DNA of 64,000 nucleotides from Parapristionchus giblindavisi (Eukaryota > Nematoda > Chromadorea > Rhabditida > Diplogasteridae): assembly GCA_943737045.1 (NCBI GenBank), contig CALSFV010000401.1, positions 1 to 64,000 of the forward strand, in the 5' to 3' direction. Both the position numbers and the translations under genes were made by a program. Below the pieces are notes generated by a model that was not told the origin of the DNA, made no database searches, and worked only from the letters and a program-made list of their open reading frames with translations. Below, one piece after another: positions 36,393-47,501 of this stretch (positions are counted from its first letter, which is position 1; the number at the start of each line of letters is the position of its first letter).

Positions 36393-37846
36393 AAACCATC
36401 CTAAAACACACTATCTGAGAAAATCGACATAGGTGCGGTATCGATGAAAAATAGATTTTTCTCTTTTATGTGTGATAATTACAGGCTCCATGAGTGTAGT
36501 TCACTGGTACTTGGAAATTCCTTCCAATTGAAAATGCGCTTCAGGGGGTGACCACACAACGATTTGGCGCCTTTTCCTATAAGGTTTATTTCGAATCCAA
36601 TCGATTCGGGAGTGGCCGCGATCGACCCCTTGGCTAATTCTAAGAAACTATTGTCGAGGAGAGTTTTTCGATCAACGATCAACGAAGGTTGGAATTCTAG
36701 AATTTTCGAAATAATTTTCACATTAAATTAATTCTCACTATTTTCCCATGGCGAATATAAATTTTTTATTTGCTCAATAACTTCTACATGTGATAGCACA
36801 CCTTCAGTTTAAAAATCATAATTTTTTAAAAAGGTATATGTGACGAACGAATCATTTTTATAACGAAAGTCGTGAATTATGGTGTGCTCCTACAGTAATC
36901 CCTATTCGGTTTATTTTGTTTTTCGCTAGTTTTAAGCATATTTTCAGCGGTTTTCTTTACAATGTTAGACGTATATGATTATTCTGCACCATCGGAGTGC
37001 AGCTGCACGGTATATATGATGATCACATTACTGATCGTACTTGTATTGTACGTGTGCTGTAGTTTGCGTGCTCTCTCTTATTCTCTGATCAGTGTATAAA
37101 ACCGACAAGAAAGAGCACAGAACGGCATGAGTATGGTAACTACGACGCAAGCTGGCTCGTATACGAAAGTGAATAACATTTACAGTACAAGTACGATCAG
37201 TAATGTGATCATCATATATACCGTGCAGCTGCACTCCGATGGTGCAGAATAATCATATACGTCTAATATTGTAAAGAAAACCGATGAAAATATGCTTAAA
37301 ACTAGCGAAAAACAAAATTAACCGAATAGGGATTACTGTAGGAGCACACCATAATTCACGACTTTCGTTATAAAAATGATTCGTTCGTCACATATACCTT
37401 TTTAAAAAATTATGATTTTTAAACTGAAGGTGTGCTATCACATGTAGAAGTTATTGAGCAAATAAAAAATTTATATTCGCCATGGGAAAATAGTGAGAAT
37501 TAATTTAATGTGAAAATTATTTCGAAAATTCTAGAATTCCAACCTTCGTTGATCGTTGATCGAAAAACTCTCCTCGACAATAGTTTCTTAGAATTAGCCA
37601 AGGGGTCGATCGCGGCCACTCCCGAATCGATTGGATTCGAAATAAACCTTATAGGAAAAGGCGCCAAATCGTTGTGTGGTCACCCCCTGAAGCGAATTTT
37701 CAATTGGAAGGAATTTCCAAGTACCAGTGAACTACACTCATGGAGCCTGTAATTATCACACATAAAAGAGAAAAATCTATTTTTCATCGATACCAAAAAA
37801 TATCCGAGTTGTTGAATTCTCTCAGATAGTGTTTTCTAATGGTTTC
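36393..37846. mobile_element. Foldback element 1: near-perfect palindrome with 650-bp arms
   Basis: Arms 36441-37052 and 37180-37790 are reverse complements without indels (symmetric about 37115.5) and differ at very few positions. Weaker pairing continues to about 36393 and 37846. The spacer is about 127 bp. Each arm holds the same 80-codon open frame (36479-36721 on minus, 37510-37752 on plus) that resembles no family I know. A diverged second element lies at 43985-45436. No transposase is visible. It is most like a foldback or long-TIR non-autonomous DNA transposon. Confidence 0.85.
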
Positions 37847-38145
37847 ATGAACTCATCTATCAACTATAATGATAATAATTTATGCATTACAAGGATAACT
37901 TATAATAGCGAATAATTGATATCGTGATGAATTACATAAAATACGATGCCACAACTTAGGTAGCAAAGAAATAACAATTAATTATTACATTTAGAGTGAC
38001 GAAAAATTAATACATTTCCGGAAAGATTTAACTGAGGGGCAGATAATAGAATTATTACTATGTTTATCCCAATTACTAACAACACGATTTGATATGAAGT
38101 TCGAGAAGCCAGTAGATTTAGCATTGTGTTTACTATCCAAACAAC

Positions 38146-38345
38146 TGCTGGTGTAGTTTAGTGGATAAGGTAGATAAGGTGTGAATTTTCGAATCAACTT
38201 GTCCAATTTCAATACCGATTTTCTAGAAGCTCAGCTCGGTTGGGCAATTTTTGAAAATGGATTCGTAATACGCATCGAAAAGTGATTCTAGTCATGCTAT
38301 TGCCATATCATATGGTATAACAATTTGGGAGCATCCCCTTGTTAG
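38146..38345 (+). mobile_element. SINE-like repeat with tRNA-like head, copy B
   Basis: The head GCTGGTGTAGTTTAGTGGAT (box A-like), then GAATTTTCGAATCAACT (box B-like), is followed by the shared body CCAATTTCAATACCGATTTT, GGGCAATTTTTGAAAATGGA, TTCGTAATACGCATCGAAAA and GTGATTCTAGTCATGCTATT. The end GGAGCATCCCCTTGTTAG matches copy A read on its own strand. Confidence 0.6.
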
Positions 38346-38414
38346 ATAGATGTAATGAAATTATTGTAGAAATGTGATTCGTGATGATTCATTTCATTCT
38401 TTCATACATTTATA

Positions 38415-39260
38415 ATGGAGATCAGTCGTATTTCCCCATCGTAAGTTCATTCAATCAATCAATAAATCAATATCTATAATAGAATATTTTAGGAAAGGGA
38501 TTGATAAGAATAAGAAGAAAGAAAAAGAAAAGGAAATAATAGGAGAAAGTCCTGATCAAGAATTGAATGTATCTCCTAGGTCACATATATTTTATGATAC
38601 TTCTATTTATCTATCCTCATAAATTATCCCTTATATATAGACAATATGTATTATTCATGTCTCATATACCCATGTACCGTGTCATGTCATATGATCTTTA
38701 ATAATGTATTTTGAGATGGTTAATATTCGAACCAACACATAATTACTCGAAACCCCTACGTAGTTCACTCACAATCGATAATCTAGATGAATATCCTATT
38801 GCATTCTGTATAAGAACCAAGGTACAGTATCTCTTATATTATTGACTGATTGAATTATTTCGAAAGGAACGTCAAATGCCTCGTATGAATATGGCATACG
38901 GTATTCTTCGTGAACGTGAATCAATATCAGTGGATGTGATAGTACCACCATCTAATGATTGGATTAAGAATGAAGAAAGTACTATTGGAAGACATCATCG
39001 GTATCGATTTATTGATTGAATATTATTGATTGATTCAATATATTCAGTATTGTCTTTGAAAGTCTTCGAATTCCTTCAAGTGTTAATATTCCTTTGAATG
39101 GTAAAGAAAGGAATGAATTAGGAAAACAGGTTGATATATAATGATTAACCATCTATTATATCATGGTATAATTCAGATCTTTCGTTCGACTCAACAATAT
39201 TGTCCATTCCTTCGTATTTATTCTAAATCAAATCTCATTCTTCTTCCTATCAAACATTGA
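38415..39260 (+). CDS. MSP-domain protein
   Basis: Five exons (about 38415-38440, 38494-38579, 38764-38820, 38868-39000, 39050-39128, then to 39260) give about 165 residues. A short Lys/Glu-rich start (KGIDKNKKKEKEKE) precedes an MSP (major sperm protein) immunoglobulin-like fold: LNVSPSSLTIDNLDEYPIAF, CIRTKERQMPRMNMAYGILR, ERESISVDVIVPPS. A C-terminal extension follows (SIVFESLRIPSSVNIPL ... NLILLPIKH). MSP-domain proteins in nematodes include cytoskeletal sperm proteins and VAP-like adaptors; the longer tail argues against a classical MSP. The exact sixth-exon junctions are approximate. Confidence 0.75.
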
Positions 39261-39342
39261 ATTCATCTAACAATAAAAACACTTCCCATAGTTCAATTGT
39301 TCTCACTCATCGGGGAATTAAATATTTATCTTTCCCTCTCCT

Positions 39343-39433
39343 TTTTCTTCTTTCTCCCTCTCCTTCTCCCTCTCCTTCTCCCTCTCCCTCTCCTTCTCCC
39401 TCTCCCTCTCCTTCTCCCTCTCCCTCTCCCTCT
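39343..39433. repeat. (CTCCCT)n microsatellite
   Basis: About 15 units of CTCCCT/CTCCTT, 80 bp downstream of the MSP-domain gene stop. Confidence 0.95.
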
Positions 39434-39640
39434 ACTTTATGTATCATCTTTGGATAGACAAAGCTAGTCAACAATCCTCTAGTCATCGTATGTACTATAT
39501 TCATCAAATGACAAAACATAGGCGGGAAAACTCAAGAAATGGGTTTCTTTTGTTAGAATAGAATCATTCTTTCTATTCACAATTCCTTCTTCTCCTTAGT
39601 CTCCTTCATTTTATTCATTCTCTATTCAACAATTTCTTCT

Positions 39641-40902
39641 ATGACTACAATATCTAAAGATTCATTATCGATTTCTGATATAGAAGATGAATTAGGGGAT
39701 GAACATATTGTATCAATAGCTTCTATTATTCTATCTAATGATAAACCTCAATATAATGATCTTATTCAACTCAATCAACAGGTTCCTCCTTGTATATTCT
39801 ATTTAAAAAAGTGTACATATTTTAATGTGTCACACAACGTTTCTTTTAAAATAAGGATCCTTTTAGCGTTTGGACTGTAATTTTTAAGCCAATTTATTGT
39901 TTGGACTATGAATGACACCTTTAAAAATTAAATTTCGCGATATTAATTTTTTTCATTTGAAAATGACTGAAAAAACGTAGTACACAAATATATTAACTCT
40001 TTTCTGAAATTTAAGAAAATGTATGATTTTTTCATTATATAAATTGGTGCTTTATATTTTCAGTGTCTAAAAGCATTCGAAAAATTTCCAATAAAGGAAA
40101 CGAAGAAGAAGGAAGAAAAAAGAAAAGGTTCAATTGAACGAATTCATTCGTTCTTATTTAATTATTTCATTCCATCATTGCTTGTTCTAGAGAATTTCCT
40201 CACAGTCACAAACCAGAAAACAAACTGGAAAATAAGATCAAAGTCTTATATGGTATACATTTCATTCTATTCTATTCTATCTAATATATTCTAATTAAGA
40301 AAGGAAAAAGTGAAGAGAAACAAAGAGAATCTATAACTTCTTTCAAGAGGAGAGTCTCAGGTGAGTCTGGTCTTTTCATATGGAAATAGCCTTGCGAAAA
40401 TCAGTTATAGATGCTGATTACGAACACATTTCCAAAAGTCGAGGAAAAATCAAGCAAAAGATGTTTCACTTTTGAACGTTAGAATAAGAATGAGTTTCTC
40501 AATTGAGACATGGAGTTTATCATGTGTATAGTACAAGTGCTCGTTCATTCTTGTTCTTACCATAATATTATTTTTTAAAGTGCAAAATTTTTGATTTAAA
40601 AAAATATATTTAAAAAGTGCACCACGACAATGACCGGGGGGATTGAACTCATAACATTCAAAATGATACACATACATCTTGTACATTACACTACCAGGGA
40701 CACTGAGTTAGATCATGAGATCCATGTGGTTTGTATAGATACACAATTGTATCGAAACTCTGATCGATTGGACAACTTTTGGAAACGGATTCGTATTCAG
40801 CATCTAAAACTGATTCTAATCATGATATATCTTAAAAGACCAGACTTACCTTTGATAGATAGTGAAGAAAGATGAAGAAGAAAGAGGAGGAGGAGGAATG
40901 AA
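39641..40902 (+). CDS. Unknown small protein, predicted
   Basis: Exon 1 encodes MTTISKDSLSISDIEDELGD and on to NDLIQLNQQ. It continues after a 282-bp intron with CLKAFEKFPIKETKKKEEKR and SFLFNYFIPSLLVLENFLTV, then KGKSEEKQRESITSFKRRVS. A last exon after a 500-bp intron encodes VKKDEEERGGGGMN, with AATAAA at about 41023. The joined protein is about 150 residues, acidic then basic, with one hydrophobic stretch. I do not recognise it. The last intron (40362-40861) holds SINE-like and tRNA-like sequence. Splice choices are my inference and the last exon is weakest. Confidence 0.4.
40390..40442 (-). mobile_element. SINE-like repeat fragment, copy C
   Basis: On the minus strand, GACTTTTGGAAATGTGTTCG then TAATCAGCATCTATAACTGA matches the body of the SINE-like family. 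Only about 50 bp are preserved. Confidence 0.5.
40615..40705 (-). other. tRNA-like segment beside a SINE-like copy
   Basis: The minus strand reads GTCCCTGGTAGTGTAATG (box A-like) and, about 45 nt on, ATGAGTTCAATCCCCCC (box B-like). Stems do not close well. It is head to head with the SINE-like body that starts near 40720. It could be a tRNA-derived promoter remnant. Confidence 0.35.
40720..40860 (+). mobile_element. SINE-like repeat body, copy D
   Basis: ATCGAAACTCTGATCGATTG, GACAACTTTTGGAAACGGAT, TCGTATTCAGCATCTAAAAC and TGATTCTAATCATGATAT match copies A and B. The end is shortened. Confidence 0.6.
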
Positions 40903-42024
40903 TTGATAGCTCATAGAATAGAAGAAACAAGTAGAACTGTAACCATATGATTAGAATAATTATATGAAGAATATCCAGAGATAATTAACCCCTCTTTATG
41001 TATCTCTTCATCTTGTATATGACAATAAAATGAATCTCATTCTAACACAACGTCTCTTTTTGAACAAACGACAGATAAGCGCACTACTTTCAAAATAGAT
41101 AAATTTTTGTTACCGCTAGTCCAAAAAATCTAAGTTCAGGACACGAGAACTGTTGTTTCGGAATAGTACAGTTTCCCCAACCAGATATTCCCACAAAATA
41201 AGACTGGACATTTAGCATTTTTGGAGGAAATTGTGAGGTCCTGTAATTTCTAATGAGAATAGGTATGATTGTAAATTGTTTTCAGAAGAATTATTCTTAA
41301 TTGTAAGCATAACAAGCGTACTAGATCGAAATTAATTCGCTCCAAAAATATTTTTTAAATATTTTGAATTTCGATTTAGACTAATAAATCGATATATTTA
41401 TCAAATACTGTGATGTTTTCTTTTTTTATCAGTCGATAATGAGAGTTTATCAATGAATTGGATAAAAACAATACCTCCGTATGATTCTTCTCAGTTATCG
41501 TAACCTCATTGGAATGGATCTGAACATTTTTTTCCTAATATGTCTTGTGTATTGTTCTTCGTCTTTCATTATTATGGTAATTGACGAATTTTGTAATCTA
41601 ACAATAAGGGTAAAAAGTTATAGGGTCAAATTGAGAGGAAACTTCGCGTCTTCCTCTGTATATACAATTCTTATATACACCGCCATGTCTTTTGACTTTG
41701 AATTAAAGCATATTTTTGTAGATTGGCATACTGGATGGAAAATCCACTCTTTCAGGAAAAGAAGCGAAGTTTCAGGAAAAATATACCAAGGAAAAATCGT
41801 AGTAACCTTGTTAGCAATTTAAAGGGGATTTTATGAACTAAACTAGATAAATGAATCATTTTATGAATGTATTCATGTACCAATTTATATGAATTAATGT
41901 GAATGAAAGAGGATGTCATAATGAATAGATAGGTCATTTATGATATGTGATAGATATAGTAAAAGAGAAAGTAAAGGTAACTAGTAACTGGTTGAGTGAA
42001 TGGGGATATAAAGAGGATGGATGA
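40903..42024. other. Intergenic region upstream of the collagen gene
   Basis: No gene supported. An isolated 113-codon open frame at 41481-41822 has hydrophobic stretches but no splice partners or motif I can name. The collagen promoter is probably within 41850-42024. Confidence 0.35.
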
Positions 42025-43433
42025 ATGGGTGGAGATATCTTATCAACTATGACACATAAAGAATGTATAGGTGAAGTGGATGCACTACGTAGATTAGCCT
42101 TTATTGGTGTTGCTGTATCTACTGTTGCTACACTTACTGCTATTATTGCTGTACCTATGTTATACAACTACATTCAGGTATTTCATCTTATATCTATTCA
42201 TTCATGTTTCATCTTTAAAATGCATTCGTTGATGATCTTTGATCTGTCTTCTTCTCTATTAATTGATCATTGAAGCATGTTCAATCTAATCTCCAAGATG
42301 AAGTAGAGTTCTGTAAACATCGTACATCAGGTCTATGGGATGAATATCAAAGAGTAATATATCCAATTATTTCATCTAATCATTATGATCTTCTTAGTTT
42401 GAATCAATGTCTGGTCGTACAAAGAGATCAAGTGAACAAAGGTTCTTCTATGGTGATGCACGTCAACTTCAACGAAATGTTCGTCGGAGTGAACCTATGG
42501 TTAGTACATATAATCAATACTATACATTGGTATATTCAAAGATCAATGAGAGAGCTTGATCTTTGATCTCTCTCATTCTTATCTGGATTGATAGTATGTT
42601 GTGTTATATTCAGAGATATCAGATGCAACGAGTAGTAGCCCGTGCAGCAGGTACATACGATACAGCCCCTGCTGCAGCTGCATCTGCTGCAGGAGGTGGA
42701 GCATCATATCCATCTGGAGGAGCTGTAGCAGGAGGAGGATCATGTTGTTCATGTGGAATGGGTCCAGCTGGACCTGCTGGTCCTCCTGGACAAGATGGAG
42801 CTCCAGGAAATGATGGAACTGCTGGTATCATATATAACTTCAATTATCATATATTGTAATATGTTTAGGATCACCTGGATCAAATGGATCTCCTGCCCCA
42901 ATGCAAGCATCATATGCTGCTCCCGAATTCTGTTTCGATTGTCCACCTGGACCTGCCGGTCCCGCTGGAGGTCCCGGACCATCTGGACCTGCTGGAAATC
43001 CTGGAGGCCCAGGGGGAAATGCCCCTCCTGGAAATCCCGGTCCCCCAGGACCACCTGGACCTCCCGGACCTGCTGGAAACCCCGGAGGAGCTGGTAAGAA
43101 TAATATAATTCGATACCATATGAAACTCTCGGCAACATTTTCATAATTGAAGGAACACCTGGAGGACCTGGACCCGCTGGAACTACTGTGGAAATGCCCG
43201 GTTCACCAGGACCTGCCGGTCCTCCTGGACCCGCTGGACCTCCTGGACCCGCAGGAAACCCTGGAGCACCTGGAGTATCTACCCCCGGAGGACCTGGACC
43301 TGCGGGAGATGCTGGCCCCAACGGAAATCCTGGAAACCCCGGAGCTCCTGGAAGTTCGGGAAACCCTGGAACAAAGGGATCAGGGGGAGGGTGCGATCAT
43401 TGCCCCCCACCACGTACTGCACCCGGTTATTAG
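42025..43433 (+). CDS. Cuticle collagen
   Basis: A secreted structural protein of the nematode cuticle, about 320 residues. The N-terminus has the nematode collagen box ([15 protein letters not shown], then a membrane-spanning [20 protein letters not shown] and [17 protein letters not shown]). A processing site RTKRSS follows at homology box A. Next come an Ala/Gly-rich stretch and a Cys cluster ([11 protein letters not shown]). Gly-X-Y blocks are split by the usual short interruptions; a central Cys group ([10 protein letters not shown]) and a C-terminal one ([16 protein letters not shown]) frame the last two. Five introns are short. Codon bias towards CCTGGA/CCCGG makes the GC content clearly higher than around it. 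Confidence 0.96.
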
Positions 43434-43656
43434 AATATTGTATTGTATATCATATTGGAATGACAAATACAACCTTAATAATAAAGAGATTATATGTATA
43501 TATTGATCATTCTTCATCGGTTGATCAAAAGTGTGTACACGATACAAACAAAGACACAATAAATAGATGAATAGTATAAGAGCAAAGAGGGGGGGGCTCC
43601 CCTTTGGAGCACACAGAGGACATAAGGTGTTCCCCATTGGAGTAGATCGGGGACAG

Positions 43657-46600
43657 TTAAGCACGAGTAAGAATATCTCGTGCATTTTGAGCGACAAGTC
43701 CTTCCATTCCAGATACATCAGTTGTCCATTCATTCATTCGTTTAGCTATTCCAATCATCTGAATGAAGAGTATGACATAAGAGATAGTGAATGATAAAGA
43801 TATGGAATAAGAACTGGTTCATATGGATAACAAAGATATATGGATGAGATATGATATGATAGAGTAGTTCATTCATTACATTGATACATGGAACAAGATT
43901 AAGAATATACCTGATTAGTATCAAGAACACGAGGTTGAACCCATGAAATAAGTACTCGTCCTTTTACCTGTAAATCAATAATTCCAAAACATGACTATTC
44001 TCTATAACACGCTATCTTAGAAAATCGACATAGGTGCGGTATCGACGAAAAATGGATATTTCCCTTTTATGTATGATAATTACAGGCTCCATGAGTGAAG
44101 TACACTGGTACTTGGAAATTGCCTCGAATTGAAAATTCGCATCAGGGGGTGACCACACAACGATTTGGCGCCTTTTCCTAAAAAGTTTTTTTCGATGCCA
44201 ATCGATTCGTGAGTGGGAGCAATGGACTCCTTGGCTAATTCTAAGAAATTATTGCTAAGGAGAGTTTTTTGATCAACGGTCAACGAAGGCTGGAATTTTG
44301 AATTTTCGAAAAAAATTCCACATTTAATTAATTTTCACTATTTTGCTTCAACAACCCTACGTTTTTTATTTGCTTAATCGCTTCTAAATATCATAACACA
44401 GCTTCAGTTTAAAATTCATAATTTTTTAAAAATACATTTGATATGAATTAATCATTTTTATAACGAAAATCGCAATTATGGTGTGGCACCTACAGTATCC
44501 CGAATCGGTCAATTTGGAAATTTGGTAGTGTTAAACATATTTCACCGCTGTTCTTGACATGACTAAGGTATACGACTACTCCTCGTCTTCGGAGTGCACC
44601 TGTACGGTACAGTGATGGCAAATATTCTACAATATTTTGGTTTTTCAACAATAACTTTCTTCGCAGTCAAATGTTTCTCTTTATTTTGTAGTATGTTTGT
44701 ATAGATGAATATGGTACAGTGATCCAATTTTTATCTATATTGGATCACAAACAACGAAATAGTGATCAATTTACGAAAAATGTCAATTTTCATCGACATC
44801 AGCACCTGGGCACGGGTGCACTCCGAAGACTAGGAGTAGTCGTATACCTTAGTCATGTCAAGAACAGCGGTAAAATATGTTAAAAACTACCAGATTTCTA
44901 AATTGATCGATTCGGGATACTGTAGGTGCCACACCATAATTGCGATTTTCGTTATAAAAATGATTAATTCATATCAAATGTATTTTAAAAAAATTATGAA
45001 TTTTAAACTGAAGCTGTGTTATGATATTTAGAAGCGATTAAGCAAATAAAAAAACGTAGGGTTGTTGAAGTAAAATAGTGAAAATTAATTAAATGTGGAA
45101 TTTTTTTCGAAAATTCAAAATTCCAGTCTTCGTTGACCGTTGATCAAAAAACTCTCCTTAGCAATAGTTTCTTAGAATTAGCCAAGGAGTCCATTGCTCC
45201 CACTCACGAATCGATTGGCATCGAAATAAACTTTTTAGGAAAAGGCGCCAAATCGTTGTGTGGTCACCCCCTGATGCGAATTTTCAATTGGAAGTAATTT
45301 CCAAGTACCCGTGTACTTCACTCATGGAACCTGTAATTATCATACATAAAACAGCAAAAATCATTTTTCATCGATACCAAAAAATATTCCAGTCATTGAA
45401 TTTTCTCAGATTGTGTTTTCTATATGTTTCTTGACTGATCTATCTTTCCATTTTACCGATTTTTTCAACTCCTGTACCATTATCATCTACTGTCGTCCCC
45501 ATTTGAATCATCGTTTGATCTCACTTGCTTCGTCATTATTTTATTTTATCTTTCACCTCTCTGTTTATCGTTAAAGATAAATAAATTATTATTATACAAG
45601 GCTGATCCTGTTGTTTATGCATGCCATTAACAATTTGTCCCTTCGATGATTTTTCTTTATTGCGGGTTGGTGCATTTGAGTAGTGAAAAAAATGTGAAAG
45701 AATATGGTAGAAAGTCCGAAATGGTAGAGCCCACGGTTGTGCGGAAAATATATTTCGGAAAAAAATTCGGAAAACTTTTTTCTGGTCTAAAATACCGGAA
45801 AAATCGGAAAACCGGAAAATTTTCTATTAAACGCATTTTCTTGAGTTTTATCCAACAATTTCTTTATGAAAACGATCAAAGCGAACATAGCAATGATCAA
45901 ATATCATTTAGCAGCAAATAAAAAATAACAAACATCCAAAAACATGAAAAAGAACAATGTGAAGATTATAATCATAGGAGTAGAATGTTCATGTTAAAGA
46001 ACAACAACGATATATACGTGATTGTTGGTCATTATTAGCGCATTGTGGGTAAGAACTATGACCAATCAGAAAAAAAGACTAAAAAATCTTCAAATGTTGT
46101 TTTTGATATGTATGTGGCTTTGTACAGCATTTTATTTTTTCCGGTTTTCCGGCATTTTTCGGAAAATTTTCCGATCGGAAAAATTTTCGAAAAGGGGTCG
46201 GAAAACCCGGAAAATTTTTCAGGTCGGAAAATTTTCCGCACAACCCTGGTAGAGCCCCAAAGAATAAGATAACGTAATGAGGGTATATTTCTAGATATGA
46301 TACTACTACAATATAATATATAATGAATAATGAATACCTGATCAATACTTCCTCTGATTAACTTCTTAGATAGAGCACGCATGACAATGTGTTCAACCTG
46401 ATCATATAATGATTATTCATCCAATTCAATTTAGTCTTACGATAAATTACTATTTATGAACTTTTAAACATTAAATTAAATAAGTAGAACAGGATGTTCG
46501 AAACATAATAAAGTACCATTTAACAATTAAATTCAAACCCATATCAGTGTTTGTATTCGTACGCCTATTTTCGGTCAAAATGAAATAAATACATTTTCTG

Positions 46601-47406
46601 AAAGAACCATCAATTTTGGGTCGATCCCCCAGAGCGTTTGATCAACCGATTTCCCGTCAATTATCGATTTTTGAAAATTCAAATAAGAACAAACATATTT
46701 CGTGAAAAAATGATAAAAATAAACCCATAAATATTTCTAATGATATTAACGTGGCTATTCAGAATTTGAATCGATCTACCATAAAAAATAATTAAAAATA
46801 ATTTTCGTTACTCAATTTTTTTCTTACGGCAATATTTTTTTAGTTTAAAAATGTTTCGACACCATTGGGTTTTTCTCCCATTGGATTTGGCATGACAAAC
46901 TGTACAATATAAAAATTTCAGGAAATGGCGTCGAAATAATTTTAAACTTTAATAAAATTACCGTAACCGCTCGGCATAGGTCGAAAATTATGTTACAAAG
47001 TACCAAGCCTGACCGGATTTTGAGCCAAAATTTCACAAAAATGGAAAAACCTGACCGGATTCCGAGCCAAATTTGCCAAAAAATTGAAAAACCTGACCGG
47101 ATTTTGAAAACCGATAACCTAGCTAATCGACCTATGCCGCTCGGGTGAGAAAGTTTTTTTTTAAATGGTAAATCGACACCGACCCTGAATCGCTATATCA
47201 AGTCGAGTAGAAATTAGAAATTTATATGGGTTTATTTTTTATCATTTTGTTTACGAGATATTTTTTAAATATTCTCATGTCAGGTGGGAAAAATCGGTAG
47301 ATAAAACTCTAGAGAGCCAAAATTGAATGGGCTTTCAAAAATGTACCTATTCCATTTTGACCAAAAAAATGCGCGGAAGTATTATAAGCATAATGAATGA
47401 TAATTA

Positions 47407-47501
<95 letters not shown>

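Noticed and set aside
36479..37752. Identical 80-codon frames as two real genes
   Set aside because: They lie in the arms of a palindromic repeat and have no recognisable domain. Listed as part of the element pending a dN/dS test.
41481..41822. 113-codon hydrophobic open frame
   Set aside because: No start context, splice partner or motif; treated as intergenic.
42749..43321. Minus-strand 190-codon Gly/Pro frame
   Set aside because: It is antisense to the collagen Gly-X-Y exons and arises from their repetitive codons.
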